Shown: piece after piece, positions 34,398-45,623 of the stretch | Numbering within the stretch: position 1 is the stretch's first letter | How the letters are laid out: every line of letters starts with the position of its first letter | DNA from: Petrosia ficiformis | Lineage: Eukaryota > Porifera > Demospongiae > Haplosclerida > Petrosiidae | Length of the DNA stretch: 64,000 nucleotides | NCBI GenBank assembly: GCA_947044365.1 | Contig: OX345644.1 | Coordinates: 2,518,737 to 2,582,736, forward strand | Direction: 5' to 3' | The notes under the pieces: model-generated | Databases searched by the model: none | Told to the model about the DNA's origin: nothing | The model's input: only the letters and a program-made list of their open reading frames with translations | Program-made: the position numbers and the translations under genes

Positions 34398-34765
34398 TAT
34401 GGGTGCACCAGGCTGTGCATAGTCACTGTACTTTACTTGATATCTTGCATCAGAGCTGTCTATGGTGGTAAGATATTGTGTAGTAACATAGCAAGTCATA
34501 ATGATTATATTTTAACAGGTTGTCATCTTGATTGTGAAGAATGGTTGAGCGTTGGTGCAACTACAAGTGGTGTTTACACTGTCAATCCAGATGATGGAGA
34601 ACCATTTCGAATATCATGTGTTCTTTTTTGCATGCTTTTGGGTTTTGATGTTCCTACATCTTTTATACATAGCTCTATTGTGATATGGAGACTTATGGTG
34701 GTGGATGGACACCACTACTTAAATGGCTAATAACAACACCACTACTTAGTTAACTAAAACGACAT
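34398..34765 (+). pseudogene. FReD pseudogene of cluster 2 with deleted main exon
   Basis: Exon 1 (from 34398) has lost several codons after MGAP, which shifts the frame. Exon 2 (about 34520-34607) is well preserved (DCEEWLSVGATTSGVYTVNP), but its donor has mutated from CAGGTATAAC to CGAATATCATG. Exon 3 starts normally at about 34673 (encoding YCDMETYGGGW), then joins directly to the 3' flank found after the intact genes (ACCACTACTTAAATGGCTAATAA), so about 530 bases are missing. Confidence 0.85.
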
Positions 34766-36190
34766 TAACATACATACATACATGCAATATTGTATTATTA
34801 TTTGTGGCAACACTTCACACTGAAGTAGGTGAGTGTAGAAATCCTCACAACTACAGTATATACTTATTTTTAGTTGTCGTTGGAATGATTATGTAGACTG
34901 CATTTGTCATTAAGTAAATATAACAGTATTCAGATCACACAACGGAATGGAAGAGATTCTAGTGCCATCAGAGATTTAATTTCTGAACCCTCGACTCTAG
35001 CTCAATCACCACACCTAGATGCATAAGTTGTCAAGAATGTAAAATGAACAAAAGACAAAAGAATTTAATACTTTTGTATCCCAGATTTCCAATAACTTGT
35101 ATTAATGTTTGATATACAATTTGTCTTGTAAAAGTAATGATTATCTTTAATTGGAAGTTAAAGATATTTCTAAGAGTATCAATATACATGTTATAGAACA
35201 TGTGTATAGTACAGATGTACATGTACAAATGATAAACCACATGTGACTAAAGACTATAAAAATAATACACATAAAATAATTAAAGTTAAGATAAATCTAA
35301 TTATAAGTCATACAGGTATTTTTAAGAGAGCATTTAAAATGAAGTAAGTGTGGATGACAAAACAACAAAAGAGTGTAGAGGCTTTCACAGACAAATACCA
35401 CTAATAAAAAAAGGAATATCTGAACGTGTTAAAGCGAGGATAGTACAAATACATATTATGGGAATGACAGATGATGAATAAGGATGATTTGTGAAAAAAT
35501 CAACAGGATTAAAATAGAAAGATAAGTCAGAATTTTGTAAAAAAATCTAATTTTTGAAAAGAACATCTACTTGATAAATGTTGTAAGTCTATAGTAGTAG
35601 TCTCTGTGTATAATCTTTTTAGCAAAAGACTGAACACTTTCTAAGACATTAATTTGGTTACTTTGATAATCTGTTATCTGTTACTGTCAAGAAATAGTTT
35701 GCAGTTCTCCTGTCGATAACTGATCTTCTTTCTTTTATACTCTCTGGTCACTGCTGATATATTCACAACCCCAACTGTACATTACTCTGAGCTACATGTA
35801 TTTTACAATAATATTTGCACTACTACGTAGTCTATGGCACTATAAATTGAAATGATTTTAACTCAGAACTGAATATTACTTTTTACATAATATATTATTA
35901 CTGAACCCTTTTTTATAACATGTCTTTATACTACTAAAAGTGTACCAATTTCATTAAGTTTACGATATTATTAAATTATAGTGCTGTAATAATGTAAATA
36001 CGTATATGCAGTTTAGCTAACTAAAAGTCACTATGTATTTAAAACGTGTTTTACTTATAGTTAAATAAAACAACATTAACATACGAACTGTCAAGTGAAC
36101 AATTGGACAATTGTATCAATGTAATTGTAAACATGATTCATGTCTAGTCTATTCTATGATTAATATATATATATATAATATATAGCTCTT
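34766..36190. other. FReD cluster 2 spacer, paralogous flanks only
   Basis: 34800-35240 and 35690-36090 match the spacers around the intact genes (for example GAATGATTATGTAGACTGCA at 34882, 38308 and 40320, and CCTGTCGATAACTGATCTTC against 39918). A partial MITE A is at 36005-36085. No gene seen. Confidence 0.6.
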
Positions 36191-36194
36191 ACAC

Positions 36195-36735
36195 ATTTCA
36201 TTTCCTATCACTGTGATATAAATACCACTTATTTACTTACTTTGAGAGAGAACTTCATTTTGATCACTAAGACAATTTATTATACATTTGCTGGTGATAA
36301 TACATAATAAAGATACTCATTGAGATACAAACATCATCATTTGCTGACTAGCTAGCATTATACAATTGGGTATAATGAATAGACTTGTATGTATCTGTTG
36401 TGAATGACTAAATGTGAATGACTAAAGTATATGTGTATTTATGATCAATTGCTGTATTCTAGTGGATATCTATCTACAGTGAAACAGTAAGTCCATTAAT
36501 TCATGATAGGTAATAGAACACTGTGTTATTATAGTGTATATCTATCTGTAGTGAAACAGGAGTGATATATGATTGATATAATATATAGAACACTGTGTTG
36601 TAGTGTATATATATCCATAGTGAAACTGTAACTACATACAAACATATCATTGATGTAACAGTACACAATTATTGTATTGTAGTGTATATCTATTAGTGTT
36701 GAAACTGCATACATATAGAAATATAGAAGCAATTA
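36195..36735. repeat. degenerate minisatellite and flank, copy of 44040-45010
   Basis: Shares CTTTGAGAGAGA, TTGATCACTAAGACAATTTA and TGGGTATAATGAATAGACTT with the PH-gene intron. Then come about four ~75-bp units built on GTGTATATCTATCTGTAGTG and GAAACAGTA...GAACACTGTGTT. Confidence 0.8.
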
Positions 36736-37015
36736 AGTGATTAAAAACACATAAAGTGTGTATATCTTGTATTGAAACATCTACTGAATATTTTCATTGT
36801 CTTAGCAATTGGAAGACTCGTGTCTCCAGACTACACAATATAAAAAGTTAAGACAAATTACTACTTCTTGATTAGTACTATCATAATTTTCTGTTTTTAT
36901 TTTGGTTTATATACTCATTAATGTAATATACTTATATACACCTATTAACATTTTTATTGTGATGTTTATTGCATCCTTTTGTTTGAAAGCTCAAAATTCG
37001 AAACCAATACATGCA
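36720..37015 (+). pseudogene. broken copy of the last exon of the acidic-protein gene
   Basis: 36809-36871 matches 33684-33791 (TTGGAAGA..CTCGTGTCTCCAGACTACA). It has an 8-base deletion and later losses that shift the frame, and no partner exons. The match continues on both sides (33600-34000 against 36720-37015), so this is a genomic segment copy, not a retrocopy. The spacer 37016-38748 contains further FReD flank fragments, one of them inverted (37365-37510 against 35075-35230). Confidence 0.8.
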
Positions 37016-38748
37016 ATATAATTATAATTATTACTTAAGTATACATTCACATAGTATTACATGTAGTCTTGAACTAAACAATAAAGTAATGACACTATGA
37101 ATTGAAATTACTGAGTATTGGTTTATACACATACATGTACATACTATGACAACCAAAGTCATTGTAATTTGTTCTATTTCTAGAACTACGGCAGTAATTC
37201 ACTGCTGATTAAATTTAATAAATTTTCATCTCAAGAGTGGAATACCATGATTGTCTGCACACAAGAACACTTTCAAGGCACTGGATTATAATAATTATCT
37301 GCTGATAATATTTCTGGCAATGATTATCTGTTATTTTTAATTATATCTGCAGCACTTTATACATGTACATCTGTACTACACATGTTCTATAACATGTATA
37401 TTGATACTCTTAGTATGCATTGAGATATCTTTAACTTCCAACTAAAGATTACTTTTTTTACAAACAAAATTGTATGTCAAACACGAATACAAGTTATTGG
37501 AAACCTGGAATAGAATTTAATTGGAGTCTACAAGTAGGAAGTCTGAAATTCAGAATTGGTATATTTTGGTATATATAATTACTTTTTACAATAAAAATTG
37601 TATATCAAACATGGATACAATTTATTTGACATCTAATTTCAGAATCAGTCTTTTTGTCCTTTGTTCATTTTACAAATTATTCATACACATTATGCACCTA
37701 TGTGTGATAAGCTAGAGTCTAGGTTTCAGAAGGGAATCTCTGATCTTTCCAGTCAATCCAGGGCTGAAAATGGTACTAATGGCAGTACAAGGTACTCCAA
37801 TAACCAATTATGAAATTTGGAGGCATATGCACATGTGTATGCTTAAATTCTTTACACTTATATGCATATACATATTATAGTTGTGGTGGGTAGAGACTAA
37901 TCTTCAGAAAGGAATTCTACCCAGGGCTGAAAATGGTACTGATGGCAGTAGATGTTTTACAAAAGATCTAGACTCCAATCACCAATTCTGCTACTTTTGT
38001 GTACCAGATTTCCAACAAATTGCATTCATTTTTAAAGATGCAAGCTTAAATGTTTATATTCATATTATTATGCACCTAGTTATGACATACAACTGGGGTA
38101 GTTATCTCAGTATTCGGATCACACAAAATTGTAGGCAATTCTAGTACCATGAGAACTCTTTTCATGTGTATAGTACAGATGTACATGTACAAATGATAAA
38201 CTAGCTGTGACTAAAGACTATAAAAACAATACACATAAAATAATTAAAAGTTACAACAAAATAAGATAAATGTAATTACAACTATATACTTATTTTTAGT
38301 CATTGGAATGATTATGTAGACTGCATTTGTCATTAAGTAAATATCACAGTATTCAGATCACACAACGGAATGGAAGAGACTCTAGTGCCATTACTAATGG
38401 AAAGATCAGAAATTCCTTTCTGAACCCTCGACTCTAGCTCACCACACCAAGATGCATAATGTGTATGAATAATTTGTAAATGAACAAAGGACAAAAAGAC
38501 TCCAATTACCGATTCTGAAATTAGATGTCAAATAACCATGTTTTATCTCAATGCATACTAAAAGTATCAATATACATGTTATAGAACATGCGGATGTACA
38601 TGTACAAATGATAAACCACCTGTGACTAAAGACTATAAAAAAAAATGCAAATCCAGTCACTGACAGGGGAAATCCAAATTGTTTACTAAAAGTGACAGAT
38701 AATCATTGTCAGGAAATATCCAGTGGAAATTATCACCCAGTGTTCAAT

Positions 38749-39678
38749 ATGGGCGCCCTGAAAGTGTTCCTGTGCATAGTCACTGTATTTTGCTTCATAT
38801 CTTGCATCAGAGCTGTCTATGGTAGTAAGATATTGTGTAGTAACATAGCAATTCATAATGATTATATTTTAACAGATTGTCATTTTGATTGCGAAGATTT
38901 GTTGGGACTTGGTGTAACTACAAGTGGTGTTTATACTGTCAGTCCAGATGATGGTGATCCATTTCAGGTATAACGTGTTGTTTTTATTATCATTTATGGT
39001 ATTAACAGTACCATCCCAACCTTGTTTGCATGCATGCTTTTTGGGTTTCCTACATCTTTCATTTTTTATTGAAAATGGTTTTTATTATTTTTGTGTACAT
39101 AGGTCTATTGTGATATGGAAACTGATGGTGGTGGATGGACTGTCTTCCAGAGGAGGAAGGATGGATCAGTTGACTTTTATCGTAATTGGGTTGACTATGA
39201 AGAAGGTTTTGGTGATCTCAATGGAGAATTCTGGTTGGGACTAAGTAAGATACATCGTCTAACTCAAGATGGAACAGACTACACACTGAGAGTGGATCTG
39301 GAAGACTTTGAGAATGTAAAACGTTATGCTAAATACTCTACATTCAATATTGGAGACAGTACTACTGACTATACTATCACTGTGGGAGGATATTCTGGTG
39401 ATGCTGGGGATTCAATGACAGTTAGTGGATATGGTGATGTCAATGGAATGAAATTCACTACTAAGGATAGAGACAATGATATGGTTCCTGATCCTACATA
39501 TAATTGTGCTGTTAAATACAGTGCAGCTTGGTGGTACAATACTTGTCATCGCTCCCACCTCAATGGTCTTTATCATGGAGGACCTCATGAATCTTATGCT
39601 GATGGAGTAAATTGGAAAAGCTTTAAAGGCTATTATTATTCCCTCAAATTCGCTGAGATGAAAATTCGCAAAATGTAA
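38749..39678 (+). CDS. secreted fibrinogen-related protein, FReD gene 4
   Basis: Exons 38749..38824, 38876..38967 and 39103..39678; phases 1 and 0; 247 residues. The signal peptide is MGALKVFLCIVTVFCFISCI. The linker exon encodes CHFDCEDLLGLGVTTSGVYT. The domain shows [54 protein letters not shown] and CAVKYSAAWWYNTCHRSHLN. Of the five intact genes it alone has HLN in place of the usual NLN near the pocket. The first intron is only 51 bases, a multiple of three with no in-frame stop, so retention would add 17 residues. An extra Cys occurs before the first domain Cys. Confidence 0.9.
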
Positions 39679-39770
39679 TTTGAAAGCGAATTACTGAACA
39701 AATTACCATGACTTTGATTGTCATAATTATTATGTACTATATAGGCAACTATAATTATCATTTTTGTTAT

Positions 39771-39776
39771 AATAAA
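39771..39776 (+). terminator. poly(A) signal AATAAA of FReD gene 4
   Basis: AATAAA 93 bases after the stop, in a 3' UTR that is almost identical to that of FReD gene 5. Confidence 0.6.
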
Positions 39777-40774
39777 ACAACACTACTACTTAAATGACTA
39801 ATAATATATATAATGTCATTAAGAAATAATTATTATTATATTCATAGTTGTTTAGTACATTTGGGTGGTTGTGAAAATGCAAAAATTAATATCTGTTACT
39901 GTCAATAAGCATTTCTCCTGTCGATCTACTTCTTTCTTTTATGCTCCTTGGTCACTGCTGGTTTATTCACAAGCCCACTATATGTTACTCTGAGCTACAT
40001 TTGTTTCACAATAATATTTGTATCTACATAATAAATTGCGTACTCACAATTATTGTTGTTGTACATCTTTAAACCTATTTTTATAACATGTATAATTATA
40101 ATTATTTATACCACTAAAATCCCAATTTTCATTTAGTGTAGTTATTACAGTGGATATGCAATTACTATAGTCATATATAATATAGTTTAGTTGTCTAAAG
40201 TGGTTTTAAGTTAACTAAAACAACATTAACATACATACATACATACAATATTGTATGATTTATTTGTGGCAACAGAAGTTGGTGGGTGTATAAATCCTAT
40301 ATGTTTATTTTTAGTTGTTGGAATGATTATGTAGACTGCATTTGTCATTAAGTAAATATCCCAGTATTCAGATCATACAACGGAATGGAAGAGATTCTAG
40401 TGCCATCAGTAATGGAAAGATCAGAGATTCCTTTTTGAACCCTCGACTCTAGCTCACCACACCTAGATGCATAATAATTATGAATAACTTGTAAAGAATG
40501 TAAAATGAACAAAGGACAAAAGAGCTTTTGTATTCCAGATTTCCAATAACTTGTATTCGTGTTTGACATACAATTTTGTTTGTAAAAAAAGTAATCTTTA
40601 GTTGGAAGTTAAAGATATCTCAATGCGTATCAATATACATGTTATAGAACATGTGTAGTACAGATGTACATGTACAAATGATGTAAGTATAGACCAGTCA
40701 CTGACAGAAGAAATTCAAATTGTTACTAAAAGTGACAGATAATCATTGTCAGAAATTATCATCTAGTGTTCAAT

Positions 40775-41606
40775 ATGGGTACCCTGAAAGTGTTCCTGTG
40801 CTTACTCACTGTATTTTACTTCATATCTTGCATCAGATCTGATGTTCATATTGGTGAAGGTAAAATATTGTGTAGTAACATAGCAAGCAAGTCATAATGA
40901 TTATAATTATTTTAACAGATTGCAAAGATTTGTTGGGACGTGGTAAAACTACAAGCGGTGTTTACACTCTCAATCCAGATGGTTTTGCACCATTTCAGGT
41001 ATAACGTTTTGATTTGTATTACGATTCTTGATTAGCATATAATGTACATAGGTTTATTGTGATATGGAAACTGATGATGGTGGATGGACTGTCTTCCAGA
41101 GGAGGATGGATGGATCTGTTAACTTCTTTCTTGCTTGGGCTGATTATGAGAATGGTTTTGGTGATCTCAATGGAGAATTCTGGTTGGGACTGTGTAAGAT
41201 ACACCGTCTAATTCAAGATGGAACAGACTACACACTGAGAGTGGATATGGAGGACTTCGAGTCTGATACGCGTTATGCTAAATACTCTACATTTAATATT
41301 GGAGACTATACTACTAATTATACTATCACTGTGGGAGGATATTCTGGTGATGCTGGAGATTCATTATCATATCATAATGGAAGGGAATTCACTACTAAGG
41401 ATAGAGATAACGATGCAAAAGGTAGTTACAATTGTGCTGTTCAGTATAGTGGAGCTTGGTGGTATAATTCATGTCATGGTTCTAACCTCAATGGTCTTTA
41501 TCTTGGAGGATCTCATTCATCTTCTTCTGATGGTGTAAATTGGAAAACCTTTAAGGGCTTTTATTATTCTCTCAAATTCACTGAGATGAAAATTCGCAAA
41601 ATGTGA
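40775..41606 (+). CDS. secreted fibrinogen-related protein, FReD gene 5
   Basis: Exons 40775..40859, 40919..40998 and 41052..41606; phases 1 and 0; 239 residues. The signal peptide is MGTLKVFLCLLTVFYFISCI. The 59-base first intron has an in-frame stop, unlike its counterpart in gene 4, which confirms that it is spliced. The domain has GGWTVFQRRMDGSVNFFLAW, GFGDLNGEFWLGL, SGDAGDSLSYHNGREF, DRDND, CAVQYSGAWWYNSCHGSNLN and a C-terminal [20 protein letters not shown] has become HGSNLN. The short loop after AGDSLS is the main length difference from gene 4. Lectin-like role inferred from family. Confidence 0.9.
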
Positions 41607-41690
41607 TCTGAAAGTGAATAAATTACCATGACTTTGATTGTCATAACTATTATGTACTATATAGGCAACTATAATTATCATTTTTGTTAT

Positions 41691-41696
41691 AATAAA
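41691..41696 (+). terminator. poly(A) signal AATAAA of FReD gene 5
   Basis: 85 bases after the stop, following TCATTTTTGTTAT as in gene 4. Confidence 0.6.
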
Positions 41697-41838
41697 ATAA
41701 CATGTCTTAAAAGTGTACCAATTTCATTTAGGTTGTGATTAAATTATAGTAGAGCTGTAATAATAAATAATTATAAATACGTATATACAGTTTAGCTAAC
41801 TAAAAGTCACTATGTATTCAAAACGTGTTTTACTTATA

Positions 41839-42030
41839 GTCTCAGTACCCACCCCCTTTGCATAGAGAGGAAGGGGTCTGGTATCGCACGCATTATAGAA
41901 TTATCTCCTTTCCCCAGAAATCTTTTGGGAAACTGCATGCGTATTGTAATTAAACTCTTTTGAGACAACTCTATGATGCATGCGATATCAGACCCCTTCC
42001 TCTGTATGCAAAGGGGGCAGGTACCAAGAC
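41839..42030. mobile_element. MITE family G, 192 bp with ~60-bp inverted repeats and TA duplication
   Basis: Starts GTCTCAGTACCCACCCCCTT and ends AAGGGGGCAGGTACCAAGAC. The inverted arms continue through GCATAGAGAGGAAGGGGTCT. It is flanked by TA on both sides (41837-41838, 42031-42032) and sits within a MITE A fragment. TA duplication points to the Tc1/mariner superfamily. Confidence 0.88.
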
Positions 42031-42337
42031 TATTTTACTTATAGACATGCATACTGGTACATATACAATATTGTGGCCACACTCACTGAAGCCATTTCTT
42101 GAGGTGTGCAAGGTGGGTGTATACATCCTTAAAACTACATATTTAGTCATTGGATTGTGTAGACTGGATTGTTAGACTGCATGTTGTCATCTCTAGTGTA
42201 ATACGTGTCATTTCGTTCTGTTACTGGTATTGTATATATTTCTTGTATAACAAGACTTAACAACTTTAAGAGGTCTAAGAAAGGCACTTTCCAATTCTGA
42301 TTTCAAAGTGGTATCCATCTTGTTAGCTGCTTCATTA

Positions 42338-45300
42338 ATGGATATAATACAAAGCTATCAAAATTTTGGTGTACATGGAAGTATGAGCCACTCAAATCTC
42401 AGAGAGGTAGGCATCCAAAAATTAGACTACGAGTTGGAAGTACCATCACATTATGATGTACCGAGAAAAATCCATCATCGTCGTAGTCAAAGTTGCAGCA
42501 ACAACACAGGAAACAAAATACTACAATTTGAAATAGACTCTAGAGGAGATTCTAGCTCTCCAACTAGTGAAGTATTTGATCCTAGATCCATTTCTGCACC
42601 TTCAAGTCCTACAGATAAAGCAACAGTTAGTAGCAGTGTGATGAACAACAGAGATCACTCAATATATAACTCATTAGGCTCAAGCTCATCAAAGGAAGGA
42701 AAGGTATGCATAAACTATCTGACAATAACAATAATTATTAGTTCTGATACTATGTGATTTTGATTGCCTTTTCTATAGCCATCATTTACAATCCTTGGAT
42801 TATCAAGAAATGTAAAGAAAACTGGAATTATGTCAAAAACAGGTAAACACATTTATATTTTTAGAAAAAATATTTTAGTTTGGAATGACCAATAACCTTT
42901 TTTCCTTTACCATTTCCATATCATCATTTTCTTTTATGTAAGTCAAATCTCAATCTGTCGCTATTTATTGAGTCACAATATACTCATTAACATTGACATT
43001 AAACTATATTACAATCCCATTACTCTATGAATTCCATCAGGCCCTTCTCCCTCTTGGTGTGCTAAATGGAATAGAAGAGTTTTTGTACTAAAAGGTAATT
43101 ACTTTCCTATTATCTCAACACACACACACACACATTGGCAGAAGCTGGTATGAATGTATTATAATGACTATAATAATTATTACAGGAAACTTTCTTTTCT
43201 ACTTTGATCCAGTGGATAAGGTAAGCCACAGAATGTGACCTAAATTAGCATTCTACATACACAGTAATGTATGTATCTTCTAAATACCCTCTCTAACTAA
43301 CTCGTTTATCATTTACACAGCCAATACAATCAGCTCCTGTCTTAGGAGGAGTTTATATCAAAGGTAAGTGGTATTATAATAATTACTACATTAATTCAAT
43401 GGGCTGTCCTTATAAAAGTCATCATGACCTCAGAAAGATACTCATAACTTTAGTTTGGAATGACCAACAATATTTTTACCTCCACCATTTTCATATAATT
43501 ATCCTTTCGTGTATTAATTAATCCATTACTTCATTACTGAGTTACAGCATAATTGTGCATTAACCCTTAATTAAACTATACACTATGTGTCAACGTCATT
43601 GTGAATGTAAACAGAGTATAGGTATATCTTAATACACTCTCACTTTAAAGGAATTTATTCCATGTTATTGTATTTCAATAACAATTACTTTATGTCACTC
43701 TAAAGGAAATTGTACATTAGACAACTAATTAGAATTGGCAAAACACAGTTTGGTTAAAGTGTCTTGTTGTGTTCACAAGTGTGGTTACTAATACTACTAC
43801 AGTAAATATTTGCATGATAATTGAAGACTGTGGAGTTTTAATACAATTACAACTGAGAAAAATATCTTATTAGCATGTGTATGTTGTCAGTAACTTGCTG
43901 TGACTTTCATATCATCATCTCTATGGAGTTTGGCAGTCAGACCCATTAGTATCCTACGTGTTTCAACAAACATGTTTTTAATAAGTATTAGAGGATAAAG
44001 GGCTTCACTTGTTATGACAAGTTCATTTTGTTTAGTATTTCATTTTCTATCACTGTGACATAAATACCATTTATTTATCTACTTTGAGAGAGAGCTTCTT
44101 TTTGATCACTAAGACAATTTATTATACATTTGCTGGTGATAATACATAATATAGATACTCATTGAGATACAAACATCATCATTTGCTGACTAGCATTGTA
44201 CAATTGGGTATAATGAATAGACTTGTATGTATCTGTTGTGAATGACTAAATGTGAATGACTAAAATATATATGTATATGTACATATTTATGATCAATTAC
44301 TGTGTTCTAGTGGATATCTATCTATGCTGAAACAGTAGGACCATTAATTTATGATAGGAATAGTTGTAACAGAACACTGTGTTATAGTGTATATCTTTGA
44401 TGAAACAGTAGGACCATTGATTTATGATGGGAATAGTTGTAACAGAACACTGTGTTATAGTGAATATCTTTGGTGAAACAGTAGGTCCATTAATTTATGA
44501 TAGGAATAGTTGTAACGGAACACTGTGTTATAGTGAATATCTTGGTGAAACAGTAGGTCCATTAATTAATGCAGGAATAGTTGTAACAGAACACTGTGTT
44601 ATAGTGAATATCTTTGATGAAACAGTAGATCCATTATGATAGGAATAGTTGTAATAGAACACTGTGTTACAGTGTATGTCTTTGATAAAACAGTAGGTCC
44701 ATTAATTTATGATAGCAATAGATGTAATAGAACACTGTATTATAGTGTATATCTATCTATAGTATCTACATTGAAACATATGTGATGGGATTGAATAACA
44801 TATCTTTGATGTAGCAAAACACAAATATTATGTTGCAGTGTATATCTCTATTTGTGTTGAAACTGCTTAAGAATAACAATAACATAGTATTGATGTAATT
44901 ACTGTATGTAGTAAATATCTATTTGTGTTGAAACTGCTTAAGAATAACAATAACATGGTAGTAGTGTATAGCTATCTATTTGTGTTGAAATTGCAAATAA
45001 CATATTTCTGATGTATTATTATAGTCCACAATATTGTGTTATAGCGTATACTACATAGAATTAACTAAAGACATATCACTGATGTGATAGAACACAATAC
45101 CTAGTGATCAGGGTGTAACTAAGAGCAACCAGATATTCATGAATTATAAGTCACTCTGGTGTTATAGTATTCTGGTATTCGATTCCAGCTAACAACCTAA
45201 AATTTTAATTGCAGTTTGGGTTTCATCGAATTAATTACTAATGTCATTTATTATTCATAGGATCAATGGTTGAGAGGATTTCATTACCATTTACAAAAAG

Positions 45301-45549
45301 GATTTTAAAAATAACACCACCTGTGGCAAGAAGAAATGGATGGAGCAAAGACGAGGAAAATGGTGTCTTTTATATCAAATTTAGAACTGAAGAAGGAAGA
45401 GATGAGGTATTTAAGAAAACATGAATAGACGGGAGATAGATAGAGGGATGGACAAAGGGATGGATGGATGGATGGATGAGTGGTCACTCCATTCATCCAT
45501 CCAGCCATCATTAATTCATATATTCATTCGTCCATCCATCTATCCATCC

Positions 45550-45623
<74 letters not shown>

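Noticed and set aside
34365..34730. Intact 121-residue secreted protein
   Set aside because: It mixes frames of a FReD exon 1 with a deletion, an unspliced intron and a lost donor; a pseudogene explains it better.
38692..38973. FReD 4 start at an upstream Met
   Set aside because: The Met at 38749 begins the signal peptide conserved in all paralogues; the upstream codons are not conserved.
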